A DNA stretch of 36,319 nt from Chitinophagales bacterium (lineage in GTDB: Bacteria; Bacteroidota; Bacteroidia; Chitinophagales; Saprospiraceae): the NCBI GenBank assembly GCA_022360175.1, contig JAKSDI010000110.1, forward strand, positions 1-36,319, written 5' to 3'. The translations under genes and the position numbers were made by a program. Within the stretch, counting starts at the first letter, position 1; every line of letters starts with the position of its first letter. The notes under the pieces were generated by a model. The model had not been told where the DNA came from. It ran no database searches and saw nothing but the letters and a program-made list of their open reading frames with translations. Positions 9,301-16,337 of the stretch are shown here, piece by piece.

Positions 9301-12300
9301 CCCGGTGTTAAAGAACCGCCACTGAAGGTAAGCGTAGAAGTTCCGCTCAATGTACCTCCGCATGCACTGATTGGAGTACCGGTAGCCATTAAGCCTGATA
9401 GCGTAGCATCTAGATTATCTGTAAATGAAATATTGGTAGCATTTACACTAGCGAATTCATCGTAAGAAAGGGTGAATTCCAGATTGACTGTTTCACCAGG
9501 TGATACCGGATCATCTGTGAAAGTTTTTGTTAATTTAGGAAGTGCCAGGACTTCTAAATCTGCGGTAGCAGGCCCGAATTGAGTAAAGCTGCCATCTACT
9601 TCAGCGGATACTATATCTGTTGTATTAGTATAAGTACCAGCAGGTGTTGATCCAGGGATGTTTAAATCAAAGGAGAAGGTACAAGCGCTATTCGCAGCAA
9701 TATTAGCTCCTATAACACTTAGATGTAGCTGCCCCTGAAGCACTTGAGTAAGGAAAATAGAACCTGCTCCACAAGAGCCAGCCGCAGGTACAGCGGTTAC
9801 GGTTGCACCGTCAATGAATCCAGAAATATTGTCATTGAAATCAATATTCGTTAAATCCGAAGTAGGGCTGCTGTTGGTTATCGTAAATTCAAGCGTAGTT
9901 GTACCACCTGCGACTACCGGATTAGTCAGGAAGGTTTTGGTAATGCTTGGTACATTTTCTACATAAAGTATTTCAGTAGTAGTATTGCCTGTAATTGTTG
10001 CGCCATTAATATCAGCTGTTACTTCACTGGTTACATTAGTGTATTCTCCAAGCGCTGCTCCTGCTGGTACCTGTACGGGTATACTAAAAGTGCATGAACC
10101 TTCTGCCGGGATAGAGCCGCCAGTGAAAGTCAGCAAAGAAGTACCAGTAAGTTGCGATCCTGCTCCACAAACATCATTTAGTGGGGTGCCAACTGCTACC
10201 AGGCCAGACAAAACTGCATCGAGGTCATCTGTAAAGGATACATTGGTCGCTGCAAAATCCCGATCCAGATTAGTAATTGTAAATTCTAAGTTAGTGATTT
10301 CTCCAGGACGTACCGGATTCGGGTTGAATGATTTTTCTATGAAAATTGCTGGTGGAGGAAGCACTTCTATTTCTGCTACAGCAATACCACTATTAAAGTT
10401 TGTAAGGATGACTCCGGTCAGTTGCTCCGTAATGTTAAGCAAATTACCAGAGCTTACCCCTTCTACGTCTACTGATATTTGGCAGCTTGCACCAGAGGCT
10501 ACACTCGCATCTCCAGGGAATGTAGGAAAATACTCGATGACATCCGTTCCAGGTACTGCTGTTATGGTACCACCAGTACAGGTAGAAGATATATTAGCAG
10601 GTGAAGCAACTACTAATCCAGCAGGTAAATTGTCAGTCAAATTCAGGCTGAGGGCATTTCTCGGATTTAAGGTATTGTCAATAGTAAAGGTCAAAGTACT
10701 GCGTTCGCCTAGATTAATGCTGGCAGGGTTGAAACTTTTAGAAAATAAAGGCCGGTCGGTGCCGTCAAATACGGTCAGATTGGCTGTTGCTGTTCCACTA
10801 TTTCCTGCGTCAGATGTCAAATCCTCCGTTGTATTGGTATTGGTACCAACCGTACTGCTTACTACATGAACAGAGATCGTACAACTGCTATTGCCGCCTA
10901 TTGATCCGTCAGCATAACTGATTACGGAAGTTCCTGCATCAGCAGTAATGGTTCCGCCTGTACATGTACTATTTACATTAGGTACGGCTGCTACGGTCAT
11001 ACCTGCCGGTAAATTATCCGTAAAGGATAGATCCATTGCAGGGGTACTACTTACGGTATTATCAATTGTAAAGGTGAGCACAGAAACGGCGCCTACGCCC
11101 ACTTGATGAGGTGAGAAGGATTTAGAAAAAGCAGGAGGTGAGATATTGAATACTACTACCTCGTCAGTAGCCGTTTCTCCTCCTACTGTATAGGTAAGAG
11201 TATGGGTGCCTAAACCAGCAGTTACAGGGTTAAAGGTATAGGTATTACCATTCATGTCATCTGTTACCCCAGGGCCACCGTATACGCCACCTGCTGGAGA
11301 ACCACCACTGAGTCCTGTTTGCACACCCGCGAAAAATGATAAATCATCTAGCGCCGTAAAAGTGACCAGATTAGCCAGGCTGCGGCCACAAACAGATAGA
11401 GGTGTTTCCAGGCCATCCTGACAGGAAAGTACAAAGTTGCTGTTGCTTACAAAAATGAGGCATTCATCTGGTGCATTTGCTGTAATTTCCGTACCGGATA
11501 AATCGCCAGTAGCGGGTCCAAATACAATTGTTCCGGAAGTTCCAGAACCACTAGCACCTTGATAAACGGTCAGATTATCTCCTGTGCCATAAGAGCCACT
11601 ATTGATCGTAGCCTGAGCAAATTCCTCTCCTGAAGGGCAAACTTCAAAAATGACCAGGTCGCTTTCATCATTACCATAGCAATGGAAGAAGCTGGTCTCT
11701 CCATTAGGACAACCACAAGCAGCTAGTACTTCCACCTGATCGGTCACTGTTTCGGCGCAAGCCGTAGCGTCCGTATAAGAAATTGTATGTATTCCTAGGC
11801 CTGCAAAAGCTGGATTGAAGTTGTAAGTGCCATTTCCATTATCTGTTACTCCTGGGCCACTGAATGAACCACCAGATGGCGAACCACCGCCAAGATTCAT
11901 TTGAACACCTGCATCAATACAAAGGTCAGCCAGGGCAGTGAAAGTAGTTGCTCCATTTTGGAATACTTCTATTTCTACAGTAGCTGAATTACCGTTGGTA
12001 TAAGTCAATGTGTGTACACCTACACCTGCAGCAGCAGGATCAAAGGAAAAAGTGGTCCCGTTGTTGTCATCCGTTACTCCATTTCCTGAATAAGTACCAC
12101 CTGTAGGTGTACCACCGCCTAAACCATTTTGTACACCATCATTGAAACAAAAGTCACCTGGGTCCTGAAAACTAACACTGGCAGGTATGCTTTCACCACA
12201 AACTGCTAATCCTTCCACAAAACCATCCTGGCAACTACCAGCAGCATCACTGTTAATGACGAAGATAAGGCAGTTATCTGCCAGATTACCTATGATTTCA

Positions 12301-13424
12301 CTGCCTGCCAGGTTGCCATTGTCTGGCCCAAAAAGCAGCGTTCCGGAAGTACCGGAACCAGTAGTGCCCTGATAAACACTCAGATCATCATTTGGTGTAT
12401 CCAGGATACCTGATAGGATAGTAGCCTTAGCTGCCATACCCGCAGTAGGGCATACTTCAAATGCAACGGTATTGTTTTCAAGATTACCATAGCAATAGAA
12501 GTAATTAGTCTGTCCTTCCGGGCAGCCACAAGCTGCTAACACTTCTACATCATCCATTGCTGTTTCCATACAGCCGCCTGGTTCGGTATAAGAAATGGTA
12601 TGATTACCTAGTCCTGCTATTGCCGGATTGAAGTTGTAGGTTCCATTTCCATTATCTGTCACACCAGGGCCGCTATAAGTGCCGCCTGAAGGAGTGCCAC
12701 CACCCAAACCAGTTTGAGTACCTGCATCAATGCAGAGATCAGCAAGAGCTGTAAAGCTTACTGTACCAGATGCTAATACATTGATATCATCTGTAGCAGT
12801 ACCATCATTCGTATAAGTTACGGTAGTTAGGCCCGGACCAGCATCAGTAGGATTAAAAGTGAAGGTTGTTCCATTATTATCGTCGGTAACCCCATCACCA
12901 GAGTAGGTACCTCCAGTTGGAAGTCCACCTCCCAGTGTTTGATTTCCATCTGTTTCGCAGAATTCATCTGGCGAGATAGTCAATGTCACAGGAGTAATGG
13001 ATATACTTTGACTACAGACCGATAACTCGGTATCAAAACCATCTGCACAGGTTATTGAAACCCCTGCAATACTATTTATCACAAAGATGAGGCATTGATC
13101 TGCTGCCAAGCTTTCAATTGTATTGCCTGATACATCTCCGGTAGCAGGCCCGAAAACCATCGTACCTGAAGTGCCAGAACCAGAAGCTCCTGAGTATACC
13201 GTTAATGTATTAGGAGGAATGCCAAAAGTACCGGCAATAATGGTAGACTGTGCTGCCATGCCTGCTGTTGGGCAAAACTCAAAGGCAACTTCATTTACCA
13301 ATCCGCTTGCATAGCAGTAAGTATTACTGGTCTGGCCAGCATCGCATTGAGCCATTCCCCTGTTAGGGAAGAAAAAAAGTGATAGCCCAAAAAGCGATAG
13401 TAAAATGGGTATAGTATTTTTCAT
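6351..13424 (-). CDS. giant T9SS-secreted protein with CUB-like and DUF7933-like repeats
   Basis: I place the start at the ATG at 13424, which opens directly with a signal peptide (MKNTIPILLSLFGLSLFFF) and gives 2357 aa. An in-frame ATG at 13475 would add 17 residues that spoil the signal. Three CUB-like blocks, each with a conserved CYG/VYQGxxGSGTSGT pattern (~26-140, 297-410, 573-690), alternate with Ig-like GGGTPSGGTYSGPGVT repeats. Eight DUF7933-type repeats follow (~763-1790; each opens with a form of KSFxxxPVxPGExxxLEFTI and contains FTDNL). These probably form a long stiff stalk. HYR-like domains (~1805-2065), the DUF1349-like cassette (from 2068) and a T9SS tail end the protein. It is probably a surface adhesin or matrix protein; no enzyme motif is visible. 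Its HYR and C-terminal parts are near-identical to those of its neighbours. Confidence 0.92.
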   Translation of the reverse strand: MKNTIPILLSLFGLSLFFFPNRGMAQCDAGQTSNTYCYASGLVNEVAFEFCPTAGMAAQSTIIAGTFGIPPNTLTVYSGASGSGTSGTMVFGPATGDVSGNTIESLAADQCLIFVINSIAGVSITCADGFDTELSVCSQSISITPVTLTISPDEFCETDGNQTLGGGLPTGGTYSGDGVTDDNNGTTFTFNPTDAGPGLTTVTYTNDGTATDDINVLASGTVSFTALADLCIDAGTQTGLGGGTPSGGTYSGPGVTDNGNGTYNFNPAIAGLGNHTISYTEPGGCMETAMDDVEVLAACGCPEGQTNYFYCYGNLENNTVAFEVCPTAGMAAKATILSGILDTPNDDLSVYQGTTGSGTSGTLLFGPDNGNLAGSEIIGNLADNCLIFVINSDAAGSCQDGFVEGLAVCGESIPASVSFQDPGDFCFNDGVQNGLGGGTPTGGTYSGNGVTDDNNGTTFSFDPAAAGVGVHTLTYTNGNSATVEIEVFQNGATTFTALADLCIDAGVQMNLGGGSPSGGSFSGPGVTDNGNGTYNFNPAFAGLGIHTISYTDATACAETVTDQVEVLAACGCPNGETSFFHCYGNDESDLVIFEVCPSGEEFAQATINSGSYGTGDNLTVYQGASGSGTSGTIVFGPATGDLSGTEITANAPDECLIFVSNSNFVLSCQDGLETPLSVCGRSLANLVTFTALDDLSFFAGVQTGLSGGSPAGGVYGGPGVTDDMNGNTYTFNPVTAGLGTHTLTYTVGGETATDEVVVFNISPPAFSKSFSPHQVGVGAVSVLTFTIDNTVSSTPAMDLSFTDNLPAGMTVAAVPNVNSTCTGGTITADAGTSVISYADGSIGGNSSCTISVHVVSSTVGTNTNTTEDLTSDAGNSGTATANLTVFDGTDRPLFSKSFNPASINLGERSTLTFTIDNTLNPRNALSLNLTDNLPAGLVVASPANISSTCTGGTITAVPGTDVIEYFPTFPGDASVASGASCQISVDVEGVSSGNLLNITEQLTGVILTNFNSGIAVAEIEVLPPPAIFIEKSFNPNPVRPGEITNLEFTITNLDRDFAATNVSFTDDLDAVLSGLVAVGTPLNDVCGAGSQLTGTSLLTFTGGSIPAEGSCTFSIPVQVPAGAALGEYTNVTSEVTADINGATITGNTTTEILYVENVPSITKTFLTNPVVAGGTTTLEFTITNSSPTSDLTNIDFNDNISGFIDGATVTAVPAAGSCGAGSIFLTQVLQGQLHLSVIGANIAANSACTFSFDLNIPGSTPAGTYTNTTDIVSAEVDGSFTQFGPATADLEVLALPKLTKTFTDDPVSPGETVNLEFTLSYDEFASVNATNISFTDNLDATLSGLMATGTPISACGGTLSGTSTLTFSGGSLTPGETCTFNVSVQVPAGALPGTYTNTTSALQATINGQTGTGASATDDLSVGGLNFTKEFIGNPALPGETISLLFTLENDVEQDAAITFFTDNLAGVLPGMTIVGAPTQNTCGGTLAGNSTFIQYVGGTIPANSNCVIEVDLLIPQNAADGSYPNTTSDLVTTISGQVATAPPASDVLVIDRDRLSISKSFTDDPAQPGGAVTLEYTITNLDQVNSISNIAFSDDFNSILSGLAATGLPASECGGTVSGVGLLNFSGGSLAAGASCTFSVTLSVPANAPMGGVFTSTTSDVNYNINAISLTATPASDDLLIQGLTFTKSIAGPADEGGTTIVTFSMTNNSSEAISDISFTDDLDAFITGATVVSLPASTASCGEASGVAGTSVITFGRGALNAGESCSFDVEISIPCGTASGTYTNTTSAAEYQLGAISSSTEPAVATVTVQPQAPTALCANPTLNLTSDGTTTVDPSFYDGGSSAVCGSVSFAASLTEFDCDDVGNTYPIMLTVTAQESGLTATCTAMVTVADPSSFCCAPANAVCNNTTVQLDANGMGSIIPSDVGVGSTAECGLQSESVNPMSFDCDDIDNPVSVTYTITDINGASSSCMATVTVEDNIPPVPVCLTTTVELQPDGTYTLQEEDVYDANASTANCSIEDVSFPATTYDCDDEGQTFTVAVTVTDAGGNTMSCNATITVVIGDALPNGWQSSDIGTVTLGNDYSFDPCATPNPEDGFFTITGSGNNAFPGTTDDAIAFAHQTLCGNDITITAKVESVTPNGYGGLMIRETTDPNSKQVAIFSNLSNSLRHETRYFAGANKVVQNFVKPSPIWLRLQRQGNWVFAFYSTNGAFFQYVHAVYIPLNNCIEIGLASFTYLPNTQTEATFSNVEITGGMMIPTMDTPEYIESAAGKKAPSLYPNPSSDIVNLVFEDGLSENATVLLRNQIGQVIEQRELVAGEFTTEWDVSALVDGLYFFEIRRERADVQILRLVKTQ
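6354..7223 (-). repeat. constant C-terminal cassette, copy 2
   Basis: This copy encodes the DUF1349-like module plus T9SS tail of the 2357-aa protein. It is colinear with the copies at 931, 13734, 16341 and 19388. Confidence 0.9.
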
Positions 13425-13524
13425 GGAAATTAGAGATATGATTTGTACAAATCTTAGTAGTATTGGATAAACCACTAAAAGATCACATTGTTGTTAGCTA
13501 TTACATGTTTGGGTAAGAATACCT

Positions 13525-13532
13525 CAAATATA
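13525..13532 (-). promoter_or_regulatory. possible Bacteroidota -7 box (TATATTTG)
   Basis: The minus-strand sequence TATATTTG fits the Bacteroidota -7 consensus TAnnTTTG and lies about 100 bp upstream of the ATG at 13424. An upstream ATTG lies 24 bp away (13557-13560), slightly longer than the usual 17-23 bp spacing. The match is weak because the region is AT-rich. Confidence 0.3.
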
Positions 13533-13660
13533 AAAAAAAAAGAATCTGCTACTTTTCAATTATGGGATTAAGTTTGGCCTAACTTTATGAAAAACATCTC
13601 TTTGACGACTTTTATAGCCTATTTGTGTGAAAAATACACAGAATGGCCCTAGAGACAAAG

Positions 13661-13702
13661 AATGAGCCATTCTGTACACATATGTCTATAGAATGGCTCA
13701 TT
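13661..13702 (-). terminator. terminator-like hairpin after the beta-helix gene
   Basis: Perfect 13-bp arms, aatgagccattct (13661-13673) and agaatggctcatt (13690-13702), flank a 16-base loop 29 bp past the stop at 13731. The sequence after the stem on the minus strand is only moderately T-rich (ctttgtctct). The stem closely resembles that at 19147-19186. Confidence 0.65.
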
Positions 13703-13730
13703 TAATCTTTCAGTTAGGCGTTCAAATACG

Positions 13731-15758
13731 TTATTTCGTTTTTACGAGTTCTAGTATCTGTCGCTCTTTTCCATCTTGCCAGATTTCAAAGAAATATAAA
13801 CCATCAGTTAATGTATTTACATTCCATTCAGTAGCAAAATCGCCGGCCTGCAATTCGCGTTGTTCGATTACTTGTCCCAACTGGTTGCGGAGTGTAATGA
13901 TGGCATCTTTGCTCAATCCATTCTCAAATACCAGATTGACCATATCATTAGCAGGATTGGGATATAAAGCAGGAGTCTGCTTGATCGTTGTCGCTTCTGT
14001 TATTGCAGGAGCTTCTACATATGGCATCATAACTCCACCTGTGATTTCTACATGAGAGAAAGACGCATCTGTTTGTGTATTGGGTAGGTAAGTAAAGCTT
14101 GCCAAACCAATCTCAATACAATTGCTTAATGGGAGATAAACCGCATGTACATACTGGAAGGAAACTCCATTCGAACTAGAGTATGCGAATACCCAATTGC
14201 CCTGGCGCTGAAGGCGCAACCAGATAGGAGAGGGCTTGACAAAGTTTTGTACCACTTTGTTGGCACCCGTTAAATAACGGGTTTCATGGCGTAACGAACT
14301 GCTCTGGTTAGAGAAGATAGATACTTGCTTACTATCGGCACCACCTATTTCGCGAATCATCAGGCCACCATATCCATTTGGTGTTACATTTTCTATCTTG
14401 GCAGTGATCGTAATATTATTGCCACAAAGCGTCTGGTAGGCAAAGGCTACATTATCCGATGTAGTACTAGTGGCGTTATTACCGCCCCCCGCAACAACAA
14501 ATTCTGCTTCTTCCTCACAGCCCAGGAAACCAAAATTATTTCCTAGAGAACCAGAATTCCCAATATCCGAGCTTTGCCACCCTTCTGGAAGGGTAGCCCC
14601 ATCTATTACTGCGTTGGGTGCCACCTGAAATCCACTGGGTGCAATAATTTGTCCACCATTAATGAACGTACCATTATTGGTATTAACACCATTAAAGATT
14701 GTTGACAAAATACCATAATTGGTAAAAGTACCAGTTGATTCAATATCAATTTTATTATTAGTAAGAATATAGATTTCTCCACAAGATTCATTGACAAGTT
14801 CGGCATCACATTCCAATTCTATAGCATCTGTTGGGCCATTATTGGTAATTTCTATAATACCTTCATTTCGCAAAACGCCACCACATTCTATTTCAATCCC
14901 ATTATTATCTTCTTCTTGCCCTTCGACTTCCTGTTCTTCAATAGGATTAAATGAAATACTTACATAACCTTCATTGATGAATGTTCCATCTTCTTGAACT
15001 CTTAAAGCATCTCCCGTAACAGTTGTCATGCTAATGCTCCCTGTCGCCTTATTAATGAAAATACCAGCAGCTACTTCTATGCCTTCTCCTCCATTTATGA
15101 TATTTACGATTTCAATAGTACCATGATTTTCAAATCTGGTATCTTCATCGTTCATATCAACGGGGTCAAAGTCGTCCATCAGCTCAAAGCGTATGAAGCC
15201 ATAGTTGAAACACTTGCTTTCTTCTTCCATATCAATACCTTCCTCTTCAGCACCTTTAATAGTCGCATTACCATGATTGGTAAAAGTAGATTGCCCTACC
15301 ATATCAATACCATCTCCTTCAGGGGAAAGGATGGTAAGTATATTATGATTGACGAGACTGGCTAAATCAAGTAGGCTAATACCATCACTACCACTTAGAC
15401 TAATAGCTAATGTACCATGATTATTGATCCTTGAATTATCAAAAGCAACTATAGCCTGCCCACTATTCCCATCGAATGACAATTGCCCGGTATTGGAAAT
15501 GGTCAAAATTGCATCCTCATCCAATAATAATGTATAAGCTTCTGCGGGTGAATTAATGATTACCATGGCGGCTCCGCTGATGTTGACAAAGTCTTCACTG
15601 GTGGGTATGGTTCCTGTATCCCAGTTGTCAGCGTCATGCCAGGAGGTACCATCTCCTTCTCCGATCCATGTAATGTCAAGCGCAAAAAGCCCAGTGGATA
15701 TTAATACCAGTGCGCTTACCAATAAGGTTTTTAATAGGGTAGCATTCTTACAATTCAT
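13731..15758 (-). CDS. T9SS-secreted acidic beta-helix protein
   Basis: This 675-aa protein has a signal peptide (residues 1-26) followed by a WIGEGDGTSWHDADNW motif, typical of the start of bacterial surface beta-helix proteins. Residues ~60-380 are short repeats built on F-x-N-x-G and I-x-N-x-G steps (INNHGTL, FTNHGN, FENHGTI, FINEGY, LRNEGII, FTNYGIL), as expected for a right-handed parallel beta-helix. The helix is unusually rich in Asp and Glu (clusters near 170-200 and 280-300), so Ca2+ or surface-charge interactions are plausible. The shared DUF1349-like module starts at residue 390, and the T9SS sorting tail covers ~600-675. Unlike its neighbours it has no HYR domains. It is probably a surface structural protein or adhesin; the ligand is unknown. 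Confidence 0.9.
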   Translation of the reverse strand: MNCKNATLLKTLLVSALVLISTGLFALDITWIGEGDGTSWHDADNWDTGTIPTSEDFVNISGAAMVIINSPAEAYTLLLDEDAILTISNTGQLSFDGNSGQAIVAFDNSRINNHGTLAISLSGSDGISLLDLASLVNHNILTILSPEGDGIDMVGQSTFTNHGNATIKGAEEEGIDMEEESKCFNYGFIRFELMDDFDPVDMNDEDTRFENHGTIEIVNIINGGEGIEVAAGIFINKATGSISMTTVTGDALRVQEDGTFINEGYVSISFNPIEEQEVEGQEEDNNGIEIECGGVLRNEGIIEITNNGPTDAIELECDAELVNESCGEIYILTNNKIDIESTGTFTNYGILSTIFNGVNTNNGTFINGGQIIAPSGFQVAPNAVIDGATLPEGWQSSDIGNSGSLGNNFGFLGCEEEAEFVVAGGGNNATSTTSDNVAFAYQTLCGNNITITAKIENVTPNGYGGLMIREIGGADSKQVSIFSNQSSSLRHETRYLTGANKVVQNFVKPSPIWLRLQRQGNWVFAYSSSNGVSFQYVHAVYLPLSNCIEIGLASFTYLPNTQTDASFSHVEITGGVMMPYVEAPAITEATTIKQTPALYPNPANDMVNLVFENGLSKDAIITLRNQLGQVIEQRELQAGDFATEWNVNTLTDGLYFFEIWQDGKERQILELVKTK
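13734..14591 (-). repeat. constant C-terminal cassette, copy 3
   Basis: This copy encodes the DUF1349-like module and sorting tail of the beta-helix protein. It opens with LPEGWQ instead of LPNGWQ and is slightly shorter because the acidic linker after the opening motif is reduced. Confidence 0.9.
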
Positions 15759-16055
15759 ATTATAACATATTTGGTTAATGGAAAAAGACTATTGAAATTC
15801 ATTTTCAATAAGCTCTTTTTCACATGAGAACTATATTAATAGCACAACTATACTATTGACGTATATCAGCAATACATCAACGCATATTGATTTGCCCTAT
15901 CGGGCATGATATTTTTTAGGGGTAAATCAGGTGAAGAAATACGCCTGATTCTTATGGTATATATGATGGTACGTTTTAAAACCAGAATTGGTTTAAGCTT
16001 TTCTTAAAGGCACTAAAAATCAGAATATTAAATTATCTTTTTTAGCACTTTAATA

Positions 16056-16149
16056 TCTCCTCCTCCCCCGGCTTTTAGCCGACCCCTCCAAAGGGGTATA
16101 AGTGCTGTGCTCCCTCGGGGGAGCTGCCCACAGGGCTGAGGGGGATGAT
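16056..16149 (+). repeat. GC-rich interspersed repeat, copy A
   Basis: This ~94-bp pyrimidine-start element carries self-complementary pieces (ggctttt-agcc, cccctccaaagggg, ctccctcgggggag). It ends in cagggctgagggggat. Related copies lie at 19026-19115 (partial, same strand) and 30303-30420 (opposite strand). In a T/C- and GC-rich block inside AT-rich spacer it looks like a non-autonomous palindromic repeat. Confidence 0.85.
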
Positions 16150-16278
16150 CTATAAGTTTAAATTAATTCCTATACTAAGCTTTAAAAGTACGCCTCAAAT
16201 TTACGTAATAATTTTCATAAAAGGCAAAAAGGAATGTAAGCTTAGTGACATCAAATTTAATTGCTGCTGATTATAAAT

Positions 16279-16318
16279 AAAAAACCGCCCCAGCTAAGTT
16301 TCTCTGAGACGGTTTTTT
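16279..16318 (-). terminator. intrinsic terminator of the 854-aa protein gene
   Basis: The 9-bp arms aaaaaaccg (16279-16287) and cggtttttt (16310-16318) are extended by six more pairs, two of them G-U on the minus-strand transcript. A T-rich tract (ttttttattta) follows. It lies 20 bp past the stop codon. Confidence 0.9.
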
Positions 16319-16337
16319 ATTAGGTTTTAAAAATTGT

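Larger units (their letters stand above)
15759..16337. other. intergenic region with interspersed repeat and small dyads
   Basis: These 579 bp lie upstream of the beta-helix gene. No coding sequence is visible. They contain a small dyad, tgccc-tatc-gggca (15893-15906), followed on the plus strand by a T-rich run, a GC-rich interspersed repeat (16056-16149) and the terminator of the 854-aa gene (16279-16318). The rest is AT-rich and featureless by eye. Confidence 0.7.

Noticed and set aside
9985-10869. 294-codon plus-strand open frame inside the 2357-aa gene
   Set aside because: It is antisense to the DUF7933 repeats. Its Pro/Ser/Val-rich translation mirrors repeated Thr/Gly/Asn codons and has no domain or start context.
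13425-13475. Upstream in-frame start of the 2357-aa protein
   Set aside because: It would put 17 extra residues before a good signal peptide. The ATG at 13424 gives the standard Lys-then-hydrophobic start.
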